Part shown: positions 1 through 6,974 of the stretch, one piece after another
Layout of the letters: each line of letters starts with the position of its first letter
Numbering within the stretch: position 1 is the stretch's first letter
Assembly (NCBI GenBank): GCA_003643935.1
Contig: QMLJ01000031.1
Coordinates: 1 to 8,974 of the forward strand
DNA: 8,974 bases
Source: Deltaproteobacteria bacterium
GTDB taxonomy: Bacteria > Desulfobacterota > Desulfomonilia > UBA1062
Direction: 5' to 3'
The notes under the pieces: generated by a model
Told to the model about the DNA's origin: nothing
Database searches by the model: none
The model's input: only the letters and a program-made list of their open reading frames with translations
Translations under genes and position numbers: made by a program

Positions 1-594
1 CGCGCCTGTTTCCTTCAGTTCCATGGAAGGCCAGGTCATCTCCGTTCCAAACATGGTCGAGAGCTCCCTTGCTATCCCAATCACAGAGAGACAATCACCC
101 CTGTTGGGTGTTACATTGATGTTAAATACCCAGTCTTCCAGGTCCATTGCCTGCACCAGCGATTCGCCAGGTCTTATTCCATCAGGTATACCTTCCATGA
201 TACCTGTATGATCATCGGTTAAACCCAGCTCTCTCTCGGAGACAAGTATACCAGGTGATTCCACGCCTCTTATCTTGGCCCTCTTGACCTTCATTCCATC
301 GGCAAGAACCACCCCTGGAGGTGCAAGGGCGCTCAGCATCCCGGGCCTGACGTTCGGTGCCCCGCACACGATGTCTAGCTTTTCTCTTCCAGTATCCACT
401 AGCGCAATAGATAATCTGTCTGCATTGGGGTGAGGCATGACATCCACCACGCGCACGCAAACAACCTCCCCTGGTATGCTCACGTGCACAACCTCTTCCA
501 CCTCGATACCGCTCATGGTAAGGGCATCGGCCACCTTGTAAGGATTCTCGTCTATGTCCACGAAGTCCTTGATCCACTTAAAGCTGAGTAGCAT
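1..594 (-). CDS. pheT: Phenylalanyl-tRNA synthetase beta subunit, N-terminal part (runs off window)
   Basis: This is the beta chain of the alpha2-beta2 cytoplasmic enzyme that charges tRNA-Phe. I translated 198 uninterrupted codons from 594 to the left edge. The start MLLSFKWIKDFVDI is the standard PheT opening. It is followed by the EMAP/OB-type tRNA-binding domain (about residues 40-150, with MPHPNADRLSIALVD and VCGAPNV) and by the beginning of the B3 region (NVTPNRGDCLSVIGIAREL near 160-178). Full-length PheT is about 800 residues, so roughly three quarters lies outside. The ATG at 594 has an AGGGG Shine-Dalgarno 7 nt upstream. The gene starts 29 nt after the pheS stop, in the same operon. 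One small departure: the usual C before SE in the SERELGL motif is V here. Identity is very secure. Confidence 0.96.
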   Translation of the reverse strand, partial: MLLSFKWIKDFVDIDENPYKVADALTMSGIEVEEVVHVSIPGEVVCVRVVDVMPHPNADRLSIALVDTGREKLDIVCGAPNVRPGMLSALAPPGVVLADGMKVKRAKIRGVESPGILVSERELGLTDDHTGIMEGIPDGIRPGESLVQAMDLEDWVFNINVTPNRGDCLSVIGIARELSTMFGTEMTWPSMELKETGA

Positions 595-623
595 GCATTT
601 ACCCCTGGTTACTGGTTTGATTG

Positions 624-1631
624 TTAACTAAACTGTTTGAGGAAACGCAGGTCATTATCAAAAAACAGTCGAATATCATCAACTGCATACTTGAGCATGG
701 CAACCCTCTCCACGCCAAGTCCAAAGGCAAAGCCTGTAACAGATTCGTCTTTTATACCCACGTACTCGTACACGGCCGGGTCAACCATGCCGCAGCCCAG
801 TATCTCGAGCCAACCCGTATTACCGCACACCCTGCACCCCTTACCGCCGCATATGAAGCAACCTATGTCCACCTCTGCAGACGGCTCGGTAAATGGAAAA
901 TAAGATGGCCTGAACCGCAACGGCACATCAGGCCCAAATATGGTGTGCACAAAGGCCTCAAGCACACCCTTTAGATGGGAAAAATTTATACCACTCTCGA
1001 CCCATAGGCCCTCAACCTGGTGAAACATGGGCGTGTGACTAACGTCAGAGTCGGAACGGTATACCTTGCCCGGGGCTATAACCCTTATAGGTAGCTGTGA
1101 GTTCTCCATTATCCTTATTTGCACCGGCGAGGTATGCGTACGCAGAAGTGTACTCTCAGAAAAATAGAATGTGGCCTGCATATCTCTTGCTGGGTGATAA
1201 GGAGGGATATTCAAGGCCTCGAAGTTGTGATAATCATCTTCCACCTCCGGGCCATTGACCACTGAGAACCCGAGATCTACAAACATGTCCTCTATCTCTG
1301 CAAGCACTTGGTTTATTATGTGTATGCTGCCTCTCCTGAATGCCCTGCCAGGCAGTGTTACGTCAAGACCTGCCGAGGTCTTCTTATCCTCCGAGAGTAT
1401 TGCTCCAGCGGCCTGCAGGCGACTATCAATATAGACCTTGAGCTCGTTTGATATCTTTCCTATCCTTGGCCTCTCCCTGGGTTCAAGCTTGCCCATCTGG
1501 CGAAGTAGGGATGTGAGCCTGCCTTTTCTGCCGAGATACTTTATCCGAAGTTTTTCAAGATGCTCTGTATTCCTCGCCTGTCCTAGCTCCTGGTCAAAGG
1601 ATCTACGTATTGCATCCAGCTGGGATTCCAT
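624..1631 (-). CDS. pheS: Phenylalanyl-tRNA synthetase alpha subunit
   Basis: This is the catalytic alpha chain of PheRS (class II), 335 residues, a normal length for bacteria. Residues 1-85 form the N-terminal coiled coil. The catalytic core follows, with motif 2 around HTPMFHQVEGLWVE (199-212), the phenylalanine-pocket stretch GCGMVDPAVYEYVG (279-292) and motif 3 GFAFGLGVERVAMLKY (300-315). Residues 258-269 contain two CxxC pairs (C258, C261, C266, C269), a zinc-knuckle-like insertion seen in part of the bacterial PheS family. The ATG at 1631 lies 9 nt after the rplT stop and has no clear Shine-Dalgarno, so translation may be coupled to rplT. It is followed by pheT, as usual. Identity is very secure. 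Confidence 0.98.
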   Translation of the reverse strand: MESQLDAIRRSFDQELGQARNTEHLEKLRIKYLGRKGRLTSLLRQMGKLEPRERPRIGKISNELKVYIDSRLQAAGAILSEDKKTSAGLDVTLPGRAFRRGSIHIINQVLAEIEDMFVDLGFSVVNGPEVEDDYHNFEALNIPPYHPARDMQATFYFSESTLLRTHTSPVQIRIMENSQLPIRVIAPGKVYRSDSDVSHTPMFHQVEGLWVESGINFSHLKGVLEAFVHTIFGPDVPLRFRPSYFPFTEPSAEVDIGCFICGGKGCRVCGNTGWLEILGCGMVDPAVYEYVGIKDESVTGFAFGLGVERVAMLKYAVDDIRLFFDNDLRFLKQFS

Positions 1632-1640
1632 GGATGGTTA

Positions 1641-1988
1641 CTATCTATTCATGACAGAATCCACGACGAAGAAGAAACCGTCTGGATCTGTTATTGCTAG
1701 GTCTGCCAGGACCTTCCTGTCAAGGATCACGCCTGAGAGCTTCATCTTGTGAACAAACTCCGAGTACCTGTAGCCCTTTTGCCTGAGTGCCGCGTTAATG
1801 CGGGCTATCCAAAGTCTACGGAACTCCCTCTTTCTCTGCTTTCTGTCCCTGTATGCATAGGCAAGACCCTTGTTTACGGTCTCTTTTGCCGCCCTAAGCA
1901 GGTTTCTCCTTCCACCGCGAAACCCCTTGGACATCCTGCGTAACTTTCTCCTCTTTCTCGTACCTATGGTTCCTCTCTTTATCCTCAT
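1641..1988 (-). CDS. rplT: 50S ribosomal protein L20
   Basis: L20 binds 23S rRNA early in large-subunit assembly and in several bacteria represses its own operon. The product is 115 residues, very basic at the N-terminus (MRIKRGTIGTRKRRKLRRMS). The family signature AYAYRDRKQRKREFRRLWIA (residues 50-69) and INAALRQKGYRYSEFVHKM follow, then DRKVLADLAITDP. An open frame extends to 2069, but its extra 27 residues overlap rpmI and are not L20-like. The ATG at 1988 matches the family start and has a GAGAGG ribosome site 9 nt upstream that overlaps the rpmI stop. It lies 13 nt after rpmI and 9 nt before pheS. The C-terminal tail (FFFVVDSVMNR) is slightly divergent but of normal length. Confidence 0.97.
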   Translation of the reverse strand: MRIKRGTIGTRKRRKLRRMSKGFRGGRRNLLRAAKETVNKGLAYAYRDRKQRKREFRRLWIARINAALRQKGYRYSEFVHKMKLSGVILDRKVLADLAITDPDGFFFVVDSVMNR

Positions 1989-2001
1989 TCTATATCGCCT
2001 C

Positions 2002-2196
2002 TCACAGGTAGGGTAGCATCCTCCTGATGCCTTTAAGATTTGCAGAATCAACAACCGTTGGTTTACCAAGGTTTCTTTTCCTTTTCCTCTTCTTAGATGA
2101 AAGGAGATGACTCTTATATGCCTTGTTCCTCATAACCTTGCTTCCGCCTGTCAAGGTGAACCTCTTTGCAGCGCTCCTGTTCGTTTTCTGCTTCAT
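2002..2196 (-). CDS. rpmI: 50S ribosomal protein L35
   Basis: This is the 64-residue L35 protein of the large ribosomal subunit. The family pattern is clear: KTNRSAAKRFTLTGGSK (4-20), then a KSHLL segment, the basic run KKRKRKRNLGKPTVV and the terminal IRRMLPYL. The N-terminus is two or three residues shorter than the common MPKMKT form. The ATG at 2196 is preceded by AGGAGA with 6 nt spacing. An ATG at 2201 is out of frame and stops after two codons. The gene sits 17 nt after infC and 13 nt before rplT, the usual infC-rpmI-rplT order. Confidence 0.97.
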   Translation of the reverse strand: MKQKTNRSAAKRFTLTGGSKVMRNKAYKSHLLSSKKRKRKRNLGKPTVVDSANLKGIRRMLPYL

Positions 2197-2213
2197 GCCA
2201 TGTCTCCTCTTTA

Positions 2214-2726
2214 CTACTTAGGGGCAAGCATCATTATCATTGTCCTGCCTTCCAGTTTGGGTTCGTTTTCCACAATTGCCAGGTCCTCAACCTCCCCGCG
2301 TACCCTGGAAAGTATCTCTAAGCCCCTGTCTTTGTATACGATCTCCCGCCCCCTGAAGAATATTACCACCTTTACCTTGTTCTTCGCCTCCAAGAAGCGC
2401 TTTATGTGTCTCAGCTTGAACTGGAAATCATGCTCATCCGTCTTGGGCCTGAACTTCATCTCCTTAACCACTATGGTTGTCTGCTTCTTCTTGGCCTGGT
2501 GCATCTTTTTTGACTGTTCATAACGGTACTTCCCGTAATCCATTATCCTGCATACAGGTGGCTTGCTGCCAGATGCCACTTCCACCAGGTCAAGCCCGTA
2601 TTCTCTGGCCTTTTCCAAGGCCGCCGGAACAGTCATGATCCCCAGTTGCTCCCCTTCAGGGGAGATTACCCTCACGCTTTCCGCATTGATGTCTTCGTTT
2701 ACTCTGGTACTGTCCTTTTTTCTTAT
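2214..2726 (-). CDS. infC: Translation initiation factor IF-3 (AUA start codon)
   Basis: IF3 binds the 30S subunit, keeps it free of 50S and proofreads start codon and initiator tRNA. An open frame with a standard start begins only at the GTG at 2675 (153 residues), but the in-frame sequence above it still matches IF3: RVNEDINAESVRVISPEGEQ aligns with the conserved N-terminal region. The next stop upstream is TGA near 2770, and no ATG, GTG or TTG lies in frame between it and 2675. A strong GGAGGT site ends 4 nt before an ATA codon at 2726, giving 170 residues, the usual IF3 length. The N-domain is about residues 8-80 (DLVEVASGSKPPVCRIMDYG), the lysine-rich linker about 85-98 and the C-domain follows (VVKEMKFRPKTDEHDF). 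The product is certain; the AUA start is inferred from ribosome site and homology. Confidence 0.93.
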   Translation of the reverse strand: MRKKDSTRVNEDINAESVRVISPEGEQLGIMTVPAALEKAREYGLDLVEVASGSKPPVCRIMDYGKYRYEQSKKMHQAKKKQTTIVVKEMKFRPKTDEHDFQFKLRHIKRFLEAKNKVKVVIFFRGREIVYKDRGLEILSRVRGEVEDLAIVENEPKLEGRTMIMMLAPK

Positions 2727-2751
2727 AGCAACCTCCGCCGTTAAAATCGTT

Positions 2752-2780
2752 CTTTTAGCCCAGAGACGGGCTCATGTCAA
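2752..2780 (-). promoter_or_regulatory. Candidate internal promoter and hairpin in the infC leader
   Basis: In the 87 nt between thrS and infC, the minus strand reads TTGACA (2775-2780), a 17-nt spacer, then TAAAAG (2752-2757). The -35 is a perfect sigma-70 match and the -10 matches at four of six positions. The spacer contains an inverted repeat AGCCC-6 nt-GGGCT (2757-2772). It is followed by A residues on this strand, so it is not an intrinsic terminator here. The promoter would let infC-rpmI-rplT-pheS-pheT be made independently of tRNA-Val and thrS. The call is by eye only. Confidence 0.5.
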
Positions 2781-2813
2781 CACAGATCAGACAGGGGTAT
2801 ATGTCCTTGGCAA

Positions 2814-4694
2814 TCATATCTTGGGCACTGAAGAATTTATCCTAGAGATAAGACCATCAATAGACATCTTTTCCTGCCTGCCCGACCTGTCTCTTAAGGT
2901 AATAGTATCCTCGTCCATTTCTCTCTGGCCAACAATAGCCATATATGGAACCTTCATGGACCTTGCTTCCCTTACCTTGTAGCCTATCTTTTCGTTCCTT
3001 GCATCAAGCTCTGCCCTTATATCGTTTTCTTTAAGTTTCTCTACTATGCCCTGTGCATACCCTCTCTGGGCATCGGTTATACTCATTACCACCACCTGCA
3101 CCGGTGCAAGCCATACAGGGAATGCCCCAGCATAGTGCTCAATTAGTACCCCCATGAAACGCTCTATTGTACCGAGCACCACCCTATGCAGCATTACAGG
3201 CCTGTGCTTCCGACCATCCTGGCCTATATAGGACAGGTCAAATCTCTGAGGGAGGGAAAAGTCACACTGTATGGTGGCGCACTGCCACTTTCTGCCTATT
3301 GCATCCTTAAGTTTAATGTCTATCTTGGGGCCATAGAATGCACCATCCCCCTCGTTTATGTCGTAATCAAGGCCTTTTGTCTCAAGCGCCTGTTTGAGGG
3401 CACTTGTTGCAAGTTCCCAGTCCTCGTCCGTGCCAATTGATTTCTCCGGCCTTGTACTGATCTCGGTCTCATAGTCAAAGCCAAAGAGGGCCATGACCTC
3501 GTCTACCAAGTTGATTATGGATACAATCTCGTCTATGAGTTGATCTGGCATGCAGAATATGTGGGCATCGTCCTGTGTAAACTGCCTTACCCTTAGTAGC
3601 CCGTGGAGCACACCGGACTTCTCATGCCTGGTTACTGTGCCTAGCTCAAAGTACCTCAGTGGCAGGTCCCTGTAGCTCCTTATCTTCGACCTGTAGATAA
3701 GGATATGGGCAAGGCAGTTCATGGGCTTTATGCCGTATAGCTGGTTATCCACCTCTGTGAAGTACATGTTCTCCCTGTAATTATCCATGTGGCCGGAGAT
3801 CTTCCACAGTTCACCCCTCAAGATGCCTGGGCCGTAAACAATGTTATAGCCTCTCTTCAGGTGCAACCTCTTCTCAAAGTCTTCAAGGATGGAACGAACC
3901 ATGCCCCCCTTTGGCAGGTAAATTATAAGTCCTGGACCTACCTCATCTGACATCATGAACAGCTCAAGTTCCCTGCCTAGTCTCCTGTGGTCCCTTTTCT
4001 TGGATTCCTCCAGGAAGTCCAGGTAATCATCCAGTTCGTCTTTGGAAGCAAAGGCAGTACCGTATATCCTCTGGAGCATCTTGTTGCGCTCGTCTCCCCT
4101 CCAGTAGGCACCGGCCACGGAAAGCAGCTTGAACGCCTTGATATAGCCCGTGGATGGTATGTGCGGCCCGCGACATAGGTCAGTGAAATCGCCCTGGGTA
4201 TAAAGTGAGACAGTATCGTCCTCTATATCATTCAGTATCTCCACCTTGTAAGGCTCATTCTGCTCGGCAAAGTATCTTATGGCATCTTCCTTGGATATCT
4301 CCTTGCGGCTAAAGGGCTTGTCAGCAGCTATGATCTCCGACATCTTCTTCTCAATGATCGCAAGATCTTCATATGAAAAAGGCTTGTCCCTGTCAAAGTC
4401 ATAGTAAAAACCATCGTCCGTGGCAGGACCTATGGTGGGTCTTGCATCAGGGAAAAGTGCCTTCACTGCCTCTGCCATGACGTGTGCCGTTGAATGCCTT
4501 AATATCTCAAGCCCTTCCTTGCTGTGCACACTTATGGGCTCTACCTCCTTGCCTTCATCAAGCCTGGTTGACAGATCTACCAGCCTACCATCTACCCTTG
4601 CAGCAATAATGTCCGGCCCAGCAAGTAAATCCTTCAGGGTCCTACCCTTCTCTGTAATAATCTTTTTGCTACTGGCAGTTTCTTTGTTCTCCAT
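2814..4694 (-). CDS. thrS: Threonyl-tRNA synthetase
   Basis: Class II synthetase that charges tRNA-Thr, 626 residues, a normal length. Domains in order: a weak N-terminal TGS domain (about 10-60), the editing domain with the HxxxH pair H67/H71 and the C174/H178 pair (DLCRGPHIP), the catalytic core (about 240-520) and the anticodon-binding domain (about 525-626, opening [16 protein letters not shown]). The zinc that recognises threonine is held by C327, H378 and H503, all present. Motif 2 is around [21 protein letters not shown] (355-376) and motif 3 around LGTIERFMG. The common MNCPGH is MNCLAH here, keeping the ligand cysteine. The ATG at 4694 directly follows an in-frame TAG and lies only 17 nt after the tRNA-Val CCA. 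GGGAG or CAGG in that spacer must serve as ribosome site. Confidence 0.98.
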   Translation of the reverse strand: MENKETASSKKIITEKGRTLKDLLAGPDIIAARVDGRLVDLSTRLDEGKEVEPISVHSKEGLEILRHSTAHVMAEAVKALFPDARPTIGPATDDGFYYDFDRDKPFSYEDLAIIEKKMSEIIAADKPFSRKEISKEDAIRYFAEQNEPYKVEILNDIEDDTVSLYTQGDFTDLCRGPHIPSTGYIKAFKLLSVAGAYWRGDERNKMLQRIYGTAFASKDELDDYLDFLEESKKRDHRRLGRELELFMMSDEVGPGLIIYLPKGGMVRSILEDFEKRLHLKRGYNIVYGPGILRGELWKISGHMDNYRENMYFTEVDNQLYGIKPMNCLAHILIYRSKIRSYRDLPLRYFELGTVTRHEKSGVLHGLLRVRQFTQDDAHIFCMPDQLIDEIVSIINLVDEVMALFGFDYETEISTRPEKSIGTDEDWELATSALKQALETKGLDYDINEGDGAFYGPKIDIKLKDAIGRKWQCATIQCDFSLPQRFDLSYIGQDGRKHRPVMLHRVVLGTIERFMGVLIEHYAGAFPVWLAPVQVVVMSITDAQRGYAQGIVEKLKENDIRAELDARNEKIGYKVREARSMKVPYMAIVGQREMDEDTITLRDRSGRQEKMSIDGLISRINSSVPKI

Positions 4695-4711
4695 CTAAGA
4701 CCTGTCTCCCA

Positions 4712-4786
4712 TGGTAGGCACGCAGGGATTTGAACCCTGGACCCCCACCGCGTCAAGGTGGTGCTCTCCCCCTGAGCTACGTGCCT
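4712..4786 (-). tRNA. tRNA-Val (anticodon GAC)
   Basis: 75 nt including an encoded CCA. Acceptor AGGCACG pairs with CGTGCCT, discriminator A. The D stem is GCTC/GAGC. The anticodon stem CCACC/GGTGG encloses loop TTGACGC, so the anticodon is GAC, reading GUC and GUU. The variable loop is GGGTC and the T stem CAGGG/CCCTG has loop TTCAAAT. The anticodon arm closely resembles that of E. coli tRNA-Val(GAC). It is the first product of the thrS-pheT transcription unit. Confidence 0.97.
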
Positions 4787-4800
4787 GAAGTCACGAGACT

Positions 4801-4819
4801 CTCGTTATCCTGTAACGAG
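4801..4819. repeat. Inverted repeat over the tRNA-Val/thrS promoter
   Basis: Perfect 7-bp arms CTCGTTA and TAACGAG separated by 5 nt. On the minus strand the repeat covers the 3' part of the promoter spacer, the whole -10 hexamer and the bases just after it. A dyad placed there is typical of a repressor operator, but it could also be chance or form a small hairpin. No regulator is identified. Confidence 0.55.
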
Positions 4820-4831
4820 TGTACTTGTCAA
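4804..4831 (-). promoter_or_regulatory. Sigma-70 type promoter for tRNA-Val and the thrS operon
   Basis: The minus strand has a perfect -35 TTGACA (4826-4831), a 16-nt spacer and GATAAC (4804-4809), matching the -10 consensus at four of six positions. An AAAAA tract lies just upstream of the -35. Transcription should begin near 4797, about 10 nt before the tRNA 5' end. A strong promoter is expected for a stable RNA and synthetase operon. The preceding gene on this strand ends at 4940, and I see no clear intrinsic terminator between that gene and this promoter. Confidence 0.75.
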
Positions 4832-4939
4832 CAGGTTTTTAGCCGTTCAGGCCCACTCACACCAATACCAAGCCATCAACCTGAACCCTGTTTAACATCA
4901 TGTATAATAACTGGTTATACGTGTCAGGGTGGATAAATA

Positions 4940-6328
4940 TCACAGCCCCCTGTTTACACCCAACACGCTAAAGAGCATGTTGTAGGTCTTTGTTCTTTCC
5001 GACATCCATGAATCAAAAGCATATATATCCGCTGGGAAATTCTTGTACAGTCTGTTGAGCCTCTTGCTCAGCAGGAATACCAGGAATGCCTTAACTAGCA
5101 GGCCCATGTGCATGAAATTGTCAAGGAACTTGACCACCATCTCATTGATGGTATAGTCAAAGGTCTGGTCACTCCATATGGCACTGAATTCCTTTGGTCC
5201 GAGTATCTTTCCCTTTATAAGGGTATTAATGTCATCGTGCGATAAGTTCTGGACGAACAGCCTTATACCGTCTGCAAAGGCACGGAATGCGCCTGGACCG
5301 CGTTTCCACATTACATTGTACTCCCAGAGTCCTTCCCTACTCACATCGCCCTTTTCTATGGCCTTCTTTATGACACCAGCTGCCATCTTACCTGCGAGCA
5401 GTGATGCCGGGACACCATATGCAGAATTCGTAGAGACCTGGTAACCCGCATCCCCCACCAGTACAAAGCCATTACCAACAAGCTCAGGTTGGTCAGCACG
5501 CACAGGGATGAAAGGTGTAGGGCCAGTACCCTTTGCATATACCTTTTCTCCAAATACATGGGGATTGGACTCGCAAAATTCTATGGTGACTGCCCTTGGA
5601 TCTGGATGATCCGGGAACATGGGCAGCCCACAGCCCACGTTGGTCTTGCCTTTTTGCTCGGGTACAACCCAGAAATACCCTCGGTTCTGCAAGTAGCAGT
5701 ACCATCCGGGATAATCTGGATCAGGGGTATATGCCGAATCACCTATAAGGTCCCTGACCTCCCTGTAACATACAACGGTATCCTCTGGTAAAAGCCTTTC
5801 GTTGTGGTAGACCTGACTAGGCAACTTGTTACGCATCACCGCGGTGAAACCACTGGCATCGCATGTGACCTTTGACCTGAACTCCTTAAGGGCTCCATCT
5901 GATGTCCTGCATTTAACACCAACAACAAAGTTATCCTCGATAATGGGTTCCACGACATCGGTCTCAGGAAGGAATTCGCAATTGGCATCCAGAGCATACT
6001 TCAAAAGGCGCTGGCCCAAAAGGCGCCTGTGTATCAGGTATGCATCCACGTCTGCTTCAAAAGAATAAGCCTTGCTTGGCGAGAATACCTTTAGTTTTTT
6101 CATCCTAAAGTCTAGTTCCTTTCCCTCAGGGACAGGTATGCCGAATTCCTTGAAGACATACGCAGGTATGGTATCAAATGTCAGTTTCTCACCTATCTTT
6201 TCCTTCTTGCGCCTGTCTATCAAAAGGACCTTTAGACCAGACTCTGCCGCAACCTTTGAGATTGCGCAGCCCCCACTGCCTGCACCCACAACGATGAGAT
6301 CGTAATGTTTATCTGCCTGCTTTGCCAT
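4940..6328 (-). CDS. FAD-dependent oxidoreductase, geranylgeranyl reductase family
   Basis: 462 residues. The N-terminus has a FAD-binding Rossmann fold: YDLIVVGAGSGGCAISKVAA, with the GxGxxG at 15-20, ending in the acidic LLIDRR. The central segment GYFWVVP followed by TNVGCGLP resembles the GYAWxFP...NVGLG region of geranylgeranyl reductases. The second FAD motif is LVGDAGYQ near 290. The usual NPLTGGGI stretch after it is replaced by STNSAYGVPAS. Family members saturate isoprenoid chains of archaeal lipids, chlorophyll or quinones, but the family is broad and the substrate here is unknown. The hydrophobic C-terminal segment (about 405-425) may help it sit on the membrane. The ATG at 6328 has a strong GAGGAGGT site 7 nt upstream. 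It lies 41 nt after the TonB-like gene, probably in one operon. An ETF-quinone-oxidoreductase-like or halogenase-like flavoprotein is a less likely alternative. Confidence 0.8.
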   Translation of the reverse strand: MAKQADKHYDLIVVGAGSGGCAISKVAAESGLKVLLIDRRKKEKIGEKLTFDTIPAYVFKEFGIPVPEGKELDFRMKKLKVFSPSKAYSFEADVDAYLIHRRLLGQRLLKYALDANCEFLPETDVVEPIIEDNFVVGVKCRTSDGALKEFRSKVTCDASGFTAVMRNKLPSQVYHNERLLPEDTVVCYREVRDLIGDSAYTPDPDYPGWYCYLQNRGYFWVVPEQKGKTNVGCGLPMFPDHPDPRAVTIEFCESNPHVFGEKVYAKGTGPTPFIPVRADQPELVGNGFVLVGDAGYQVSTNSAYGVPASLLAGKMAAGVIKKAIEKGDVSREGLWEYNVMWKRGPGAFRAFADGIRLFVQNLSHDDINTLIKGKILGPKEFSAIWSDQTFDYTINEMVVKFLDNFMHMGLLVKAFLVFLLSKRLNRLYKNFPADIYAFDSWMSERTKTYNMLFSVLGVNRGL

Positions 6329-6344
6329 TCAAACTACCTCCTCT

Positions 6345-6368
6345 TTTTTATTGATGTTTTTATTGATG
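6345..6368. repeat. Tandem 12-bp duplication
   Basis: Two perfect adjacent copies of TTTTTATTGATG (6345-6356 and 6357-6368) fill most of the gap between the TonB-like gene and the oxidoreductase, just upstream of the latter's ribosome site. It is probably a slippage duplication that lengthens the A-rich leader on the minus strand. Confidence 0.8.
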
Positions 6369-6369
6369 A

Positions 6370-6864
6370 CTATTCCAGAACATAGCGAAAGCTCGCTTTT
6401 ATCATCAGCCTGCCAGGGCCTGTGTCCTCGGTCCTCGGCCCGAATGGTGCAGCGGCCATTACTGCATCCATGGCAGCCCTGTCAAGGATGGTATGTCCAG
6501 ACGACCTTACAAGCCTAAGACCCAACACGTTCCCCATGCCATCAAGGCTGAACGATATCAGAGAGACTCCGTAATAACCCTTGTCTATGGCCTTCTTAGG
6601 ATAAACCCATGTATTGAATATCCTGGCCTTCATCTGCTCTATGTAGTCAGCACTTAACCTGCCCTTTACATCAAAGGATATGCCCTCCGTAGTTTTTCTG
6701 GCACGTACCATACCTTTTATCCAATGCCTCTCGACGAGCCCCACGGGTATCAGCTGTTCACTGGTCTTTATGCTAGAGGGACTACCCAAGACATTCCAGG
6801 GTATGCTAAGTACCATTACATGCAAAAGTATGGATATCCCCAAGAACATGACTGACCTTAGCAT
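6370..6864 (-). CDS. Short TonB-like protein (TonB C-terminal domain)
   Basis: 164 residues from the outermost ATG. Residues 5-24 (VMFLGISILLHVMVLSIPW) form one transmembrane anchor, so the rest should lie in the periplasm. Residues about 75-164 fit the TonB C-terminal domain: IFNTWVYPKKA, then GVSLISFSLDGMGNV, VRSSGHTILDRAAMDAV and PFGP. TonB proteins pass proton-motive energy from ExbB/ExbD to outer-membrane receptors. No exbB, exbD or receptor gene lies nearby. The linker (25-75) is short and lacks the usual proline-rich spacer, so it may not span a full periplasm or may work as a TolA-like or stand-alone domain. An inner ATG at 6849 has AAGG with 6 nt spacing and fits the promoter better, giving 159 residues. 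Confidence 0.82.
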   Translation of the reverse strand: MLRSVMFLGISILLHVMVLSIPWNVLGSPSSIKTSEQLIPVGLVERHWIKGMVRARKTTEGISFDVKGRLSADYIEQMKARIFNTWVYPKKAIDKGYYGVSLISFSLDGMGNVLGLRLVRSSGHTILDRAAMDAVMAAAPFGPRTEDTGPGRLMIKASFRYVLE

Positions 6865-6873
6865 TGCACCCTA

Positions 6874-6902
6874 ATAAAACCAGTACTGAACAGACGTGTC
6901 AA
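6874..6902 (-). promoter_or_regulatory. Candidate promoter for the TonB-like gene
   Basis: The minus strand has a perfect -35 TTGACA (6897-6902), a 17-nt spacer and TTTTAT (6874-6879), a four-of-six -10. Transcription would start around 6866-6868, only a few bases before the outer ATG at 6864. This implies either a leaderless start there or use of the ATG at 6849. It would drive both the TonB-like gene and the oxidoreductase. Confidence 0.55.
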
Positions 6903-6938
6903 GTAACAAAAATTTTCACTATTCACGGCATCATGTAT

Positions 6939-6967
6939 TTCATAATGACGCGGTTATATGTTATATA
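6939..6967 (+). promoter_or_regulatory. Tentative selC promoter
   Basis: TTCATA (6939-6944) and TATATA (6962-6967) are separated by 17 nt, each matching consensus at four of six positions or slightly better. The predicted start coincides with the tRNA 5' end, leaving almost no leader. The local DNA is AT-rich with repeated TTATAT, so other -10 choices exist and the call is weak. Confidence 0.3.
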
Positions 6968-6974
6968 CGCTACT

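Noticed and set aside
212..577. Minus-strand open frame of 121 codons
   Set aside because: It is a shadow of pheT in another frame with no protein family features.
4693..4712. Five-codon ATG...TAG mini-frame ending directly at the thrS ATG
   Set aside because: Its ATG is built from the tRNA CCA end, it has no free ribosome site, and such short frames are expected by chance.
4903..4908. Perfect TATAAT on the plus strand
   Set aside because: No -35 at suitable spacing and no plus-strand gene downstream.
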